This document shows, one piece after another, positions 61,065 to 64,000 of a DNA stretch of 64,000 nucleotides; within the stretch, counting starts at the first letter, position 1, and every line of letters begins with the position of its first letter. The stretch comes from Xanthobacteraceae bacterium 501b (GTDB lineage Bacteria; Pseudomonadota; Alphaproteobacteria; Rhizobiales; Xanthobacteraceae). The stretch spans positions 4,672,001 to 4,736,000 of the forward strand of contig KB899087.1 in NCBI GenBank assembly GCA_000378025.1. The letters run 5' to 3'. The translations under genes were made by a program, and so were the position numbers. Below the pieces are notes generated by a model. That model saw only the letters and a list, made by a program, of their open reading frames with translations. It was not told the origin of the DNA and searched no databases.

Positions 61065-61187
61065 GTGTCGTCACGATGGCCCTGTCGCCACACCGAGGCC
61101 CGGTTAGCGGGTGCTGGCAGGAACTTTTCTTCACGTGCGCGCGTTCTGCGAGCGGCCCTTCACGCGGTCATGCACGCGAGATCATCC

Positions 61188-61436
61188 ATGTCTGAGAGCT
61201 ATTGGGACGCCTGTTTCGACCGTCCTTTGCCAACGCGCGAAGGGCGCCATCTGCGCACACTGCGCGATGCCCATGACTTCATCCGGGAACGTTGCGCCTA
61301 TCCCGGCCATCCGCTGGCGAGGGCCACGCTCAGTGCGCTGCACATGGCGGCGCAGAGCGGCGGCTCGCCCGATGCGCGCCGCGCGCAGGAGCGCACCGCC
61401 CGCCTGATGCGGATCAACCGCTGGGGCGGACACTGA
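61188..61436 (+). CDS. Small protein of unknown function
   Basis: The 82-residue product (MSESYWDACFDRPLPTREGR; FIRERCAYPGHPLARATLSA) is positively charged and has no membrane segment or signal. Codon use fits the genome. It lies 121 nt before glgX on the same strand. I do not recognise it; the middle resembles no known domain. Confidence 0.55.
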   Translation: MSESYWDACFDRPLPTREGRHLRTLRDAHDFIRERCAYPGHPLARATLSALHMAAQSGGSPDARRAQERTARLMRINRWGGH

Positions 61437-61557
61437 CGCCCGTGCTGGCGCCGTTCGCGACGGCGCGTGTGACGGCCCCCTTGGCGATGCGCCGGCTCGT
61501 TGCGCCGCGCAGGCCCCGCTTTCCTTGCCTTTTTCTCTCCTGACGGTGAACCCCATC

Positions 61558-63621
61558 ATGCGCAAGATACTGCCTGGCTCCGCCTTTCCGCTCGGCGTGA
61601 CGGTCGACGGGAGAGGGACGAATTTTGCGCTGTTCTCCGACAATGCGGTCGGGGTGACGCTGTGCCTGTTCGATCGCTATGGCGACACGGAGCTTGAGCG
61701 GATCGACCTGCACGAATGCACCAATGGCGTCTGGCACTGCTATCTCCCCGGCGTCGGGCGCGGGCAGGTCTATGGCTGGCGCGTGCACGGGCCGTGGGCG
61801 CCGGAGGCGGGCCATCGCTTCAACCCGAACAAGCTGCTGCTCGACCCCTATGCCCGCATGCTGGTGGGCGACATCAAGTGGCATGACGCGCTCTATGGCT
61901 ACACGATCGGCGCCGGCGACGACGCCGACCTGATCATGGACGAGCGCGACAGCGCCGCCTTCATGCCGAAGGCCCGTGTCGTCGCCGGCACGCCGATGGC
62001 CGCGACCCAGCACCCGCGCATCTCCTGGGCCAAGACGGTGATCTATGAGGGCCATGTGCGCGGGCTGACCATGCGCCACCCGCTGGTGCCGGAATCCATT
62101 CGCGGCACCTTCACCGCGCTCGGTCAGCCCGAGTTCATCGACTACATCGCCAAGCTCGGCGTCACTGCGGTGGAACTGCTCCCCGTTCATGCCTTTACCC
62201 AGGACCGGCATCTGCTCGACCGGGGCCTCGCCAATTACTGGGGCTACAACACGCTGAACTTCTTCGCGCCGGAGCCGCGCTATCTCGGCGAGGACGGGCT
62301 CGACGCCATCGGCGAGGCGGTGGACCGGCTGCACCAGGCGGGGATCGAGATCATTCTCGACGTGGTCTACAACCACACCTGCGAGGGCAATCATCTCGGT
62401 CCGACGCTCTCCTTCAAGGGCATCGACAACGCGTCCTATTACCGGCTGCTGCCTGGCAATGGCCGCTATTATGACGACCTCACCGGCTGCGGCAATTCGG
62501 TCAATACCGACCATCCCCGCGTGCTGCAGATGGTGATGGACTCGCTTCGCATGTGGGCCTCGATCTACGGCATTGACGGGTTCCGCTTCGATCTCGCCAC
62601 CACGCTCGGCCGCCGGCCGGAAGGCTTCGATTCCGGTCATGCCTTCTTCAACGCGATCCTTCAGGATCCCACCCTCGGTGGCCTGAAGCTGATCGCCGAG
62701 CCGTGGGATGTCGGCCCCGGCGGCTACCAGCTCGGCGCGTTCCCGCCCGGCTTCTCCGAATGGAACGGCGATTACCGCGACACGGTGCGCGAGTTCTGGT
62801 GTGGCTCCGAGGGGCTGCTGCCGAGCTTCGCCACCCGCTTCGCCGCCTCGCAGGACATCTTCTCGGAAGGCCGCCGCCGGCCCTGGTCGAGCCTCAACTT
62901 CATCACCGCCCATGACGGTTTCACCCTGCACGACCTCGTCACCTATAACGATAAGCACAATGAGGCCAATGGCGAGGATGGCCGTGACGGCCATGACGAC
63001 AATAAGAGCTGGAACTGCGGCGTCGAAGGCGAGACCGACGATCCCGCCATCAACGCGCTGCGCCGCCGGCAGAAGCGCAATTTGATCGCCACGCTGTTCC
63101 TCAGCCAGGGCGTGCCGATGCTGCTGGCCGGCGACGAGCGTTCCAACTCGCAGGGCGGCAATAACAACGCCTATTGCCAGGACAACGAGATCGGCTGGGT
63201 CGACTGGTCGGATGACGACCCGGAACTGCCTGACTTCGTCGCCCGCCTCGCCGAGATCCGCAAGACGCATTCCTGCCTCTCGCGGCCGGAATTCCTCACC
63301 GGCTCGCGCAATGAGATGGGCCAGCCCGATGTCGCCTGGTTCAATAATGGCGGCACCCGGATGACCGAGGAGAACTGGGCCGACCCGCACTCCAAATGCA
63401 TCACCCTGCGCCTCGCCCCGGTGCTGCCGGAGGAGCCCTCGCTGGTGATCATGCTCAACGCCTCGCATGTCGACGTCGATTTCGTCGCCCCGCCGGTGCA
63501 GTCCGGCCGCTGGGAGGCAATCCTCGCCACCGGCGACGACCTGGAAGGCTCCAGCCTTGAGGGCGGTGGAAGCTTCGGCGTGCCGGGCCGCACGCTCATC
63601 GTCTGGGAATGGCGCGCATGA
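61558..63621 (+). CDS. glgX: Glycogen debranching enzyme GlgX
   Basis: The 687-residue alpha-1,6-glucosidase has an N-terminal carbohydrate-binding-like domain (FPLGVTVDGRGTNFALFSDN) and a GH13 catalytic domain with the motifs ILDVVYNHT, the nucleophile Asp in GIDGFRFDLAT, the acid Glu in LIAEPWDVG and the Asp in ITAHDGFTLHDL. It removes limit-dextrin branches from glycogen. The ATG at 61558 gives MRKILPGSAFPLG, the family start; a longer reading is possible. It overlaps treZ by ATGA. Confidence 0.95.
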   Translation: MRKILPGSAFPLGVTVDGRGTNFALFSDNAVGVTLCLFDRYGDTELERIDLHECTNGVWHCYLPGVGRGQVYGWRVHGPWAPEAGHRFNPNKLLLDPYARMLVGDIKWHDALYGYTIGAGDDADLIMDERDSAAFMPKARVVAGTPMAATQHPRISWAKTVIYEGHVRGLTMRHPLVPESIRGTFTALGQPEFIDYIAKLGVTAVELLPVHAFTQDRHLLDRGLANYWGYNTLNFFAPEPRYLGEDGLDAIGEAVDRLHQAGIEIILDVVYNHTCEGNHLGPTLSFKGIDNASYYRLLPGNGRYYDDLTGCGNSVNTDHPRVLQMVMDSLRMWASIYGIDGFRFDLATTLGRRPEGFDSGHAFFNAILQDPTLGGLKLIAEPWDVGPGGYQLGAFPPGFSEWNGDYRDTVREFWCGSEGLLPSFATRFAASQDIFSEGRRRPWSSLNFITAHDGFTLHDLVTYNDKHNEANGEDGRDGHDDNKSWNCGVEGETDDPAINALRRRQKRNLIATLFLSQGVPMLLAGDERSNSQGGNNNAYCQDNEIGWVDWSDDDPELPDFVARLAEIRKTHSCLSRPEFLTGSRNEMGQPDVAWFNNGGTRMTEENWADPHSKCITLRLAPVLPEEPSLVIMLNASHVDVDFVAPPVQSGRWEAILATGDDLEGSSLEGGGSFGVPGRTLIVWEWRA

Positions 63622-64000
63622 ACAGCACCCGCTTCGGACCGATCCTCGACGGCACGGCCACACGCTTCCGCCTCTACGCGCCGGATGCGGGCCATGTGAG
63701 CGTGGAAATCGACGGCGCCGCGCCCAAGGCCATGGACAAGGCCGGCGATGGCTTCTTCACCGCCGCCATCGATGGGCTCAACGCGGGCACGCGCTATCGC
63801 TTCCGCATCGGCGAAGGGGAGGGGGCGGTCGCCGTCCCCGATCCCGCCTCGCGCGGGCAGGCGGAGGACGCCGATGGCTGGAGCCTCACAGCGGCGCCGG
63901 TCGCGATGTCGGCGGGCGGGGTGCCGCGCCCCTGGCATGAGGCTGTTATCGCCGAGGTGCATGTCGGCACGGCGACGCCGGAAGGCACGTTCCGGGCGCT
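63618..64000 (+). CDS. treZ: Malto-oligosyltrehalose trehalohydrolase, partial (N-terminal part only)
   Basis: The visible ~127 residues (RFGPILDGTATRFRLYAPDA, then EAVIAEVHVGTATPEGTFRA) match the N-terminal domain and the start of the GH13 domain of TreZ, which releases trehalose from maltooligosyl trehalose. The reading frame continues past the window edge. The overlap with glgX points to one operon for glycogen breakdown to trehalose; treY would be expected nearby but is not in view. Confidence 0.9.
   Translation, partial: MNSTRFGPILDGTATRFRLYAPDAGHVSVEIDGAAPKAMDKAGDGFFTAAIDGLNAGTRYRFRIGEGEGAVAVPDPASRGQAEDADGWSLTAAPVAMSAGGVPRPWHEAVIAEVHVGTATPEGTFRA

Noticed and set aside
61414-63663. 749-residue minus-strand frame antisense to glgX
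   Set aside because: Shadow frame of a gene with GH13 catalytic motifs on plus.

Overview
The window is GC-rich DNA with dense operons, frequent 4-nt ATGA/GTGA/TGATG overlaps and a flagellar gene complement diagnostic of Alphaproteobacteria, order Hyphomicrobiales (Rhizobiales): flbT, flaF, motC, motE, a DUF1217 gene, a Rem/FtcR-type regulator and alphaproteobacterial cheZ, with no fliD, fliS, flhF, fliA or flbD seen. Urease, a cyo bo3-type quinol oxidase and a glgX-treZ pair fit a free-living Xanthobacteraceae-like genome (Ancylobacter/Starkeya/Xanthobacter type). The genus is an inference from gene content, not a match.

Layout. (1) 1-1977, minus: ureA-ureB-ureC (ureC cut by the window edge). 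(2) 1978-2652: AT-rich spacer with a perfect 23-bp inverted repeat. (3) 2653-3813, minus: a LuxR-type regulator. (4) 4003-8085, minus: cyoA-B-C-D. (5) 8413-28584, minus: one run of 22 flagellar and chemotaxis genes, transcribed from the DUF1217 gene through flgF, fliI, flgE, flgK, flgL, flaF, flbT, flgD, fliQ, flhA, fliR, a FliJ-like gene, flgJ, a FlgN-like gene, a FliL-like gene, an mcp, cheA, cheW, cheY, cheB and cheR. (6) 28734-40433, plus, divergent: motA, fliM, small gene, fliN, fliG, flhB, small gene, flgB, flgC, fliE, flgG, flgA, flgI, motE, flgH, fliL, fliP, closed by a strong terminator. (7) 40716-41969: a single flagellin gene with its own leader and terminator. (8) 42203-50624, plus: fliF, fliH, motB, motC, fliK and a lytic transglycosylase. 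(9) 50805-53127: cheZ (minus) divergent from a second cheY (plus), then rem/ftcR. (10) 53160-60984: a signalling island with a cysteine-free sulfite-oxidase-fold periplasmic protein, histidine kinase, stand-alone receiver and a receiver/winged-helix regulator on minus, then a Cache histidine kinase and a soluble double-PAS chemoreceptor on plus. (11) 61188-64000, plus: a small unknown gene, glgX and the start of treZ.

How it fits together. Regions 5-9 encode nearly a whole flagellum: MS ring, C ring, export gate and ATPase, rod, rings, hook, junction, filament, stators MotA/B and the accessory MotC/MotE proteins of rhizobial motors. They also hold the chemotaxis pathway, with CheA-CheW-CheY-CheB-CheR in one place and a CheY/CheZ pair in another. 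Rem/FtcR is the likely master activator. FlbT and FlaF probably tune flagellin, whose leader can fold so as to bury its ribosome binding site. FlgJ lacks a muramidase domain, and the lytic transglycosylase after fliK is its likely replacement.

The least conventional material is region 10 (a putative four-component sensory cassette built around a SUOX-fold protein with no cysteine), the CheA receiver whose phospho-acceptor aspartate is glutamate, and a recurring pattern of in-frame 12/15/18/21-bp tandem repeats in linker segments of CyoA, MotC, FliK and one histidine kinase.
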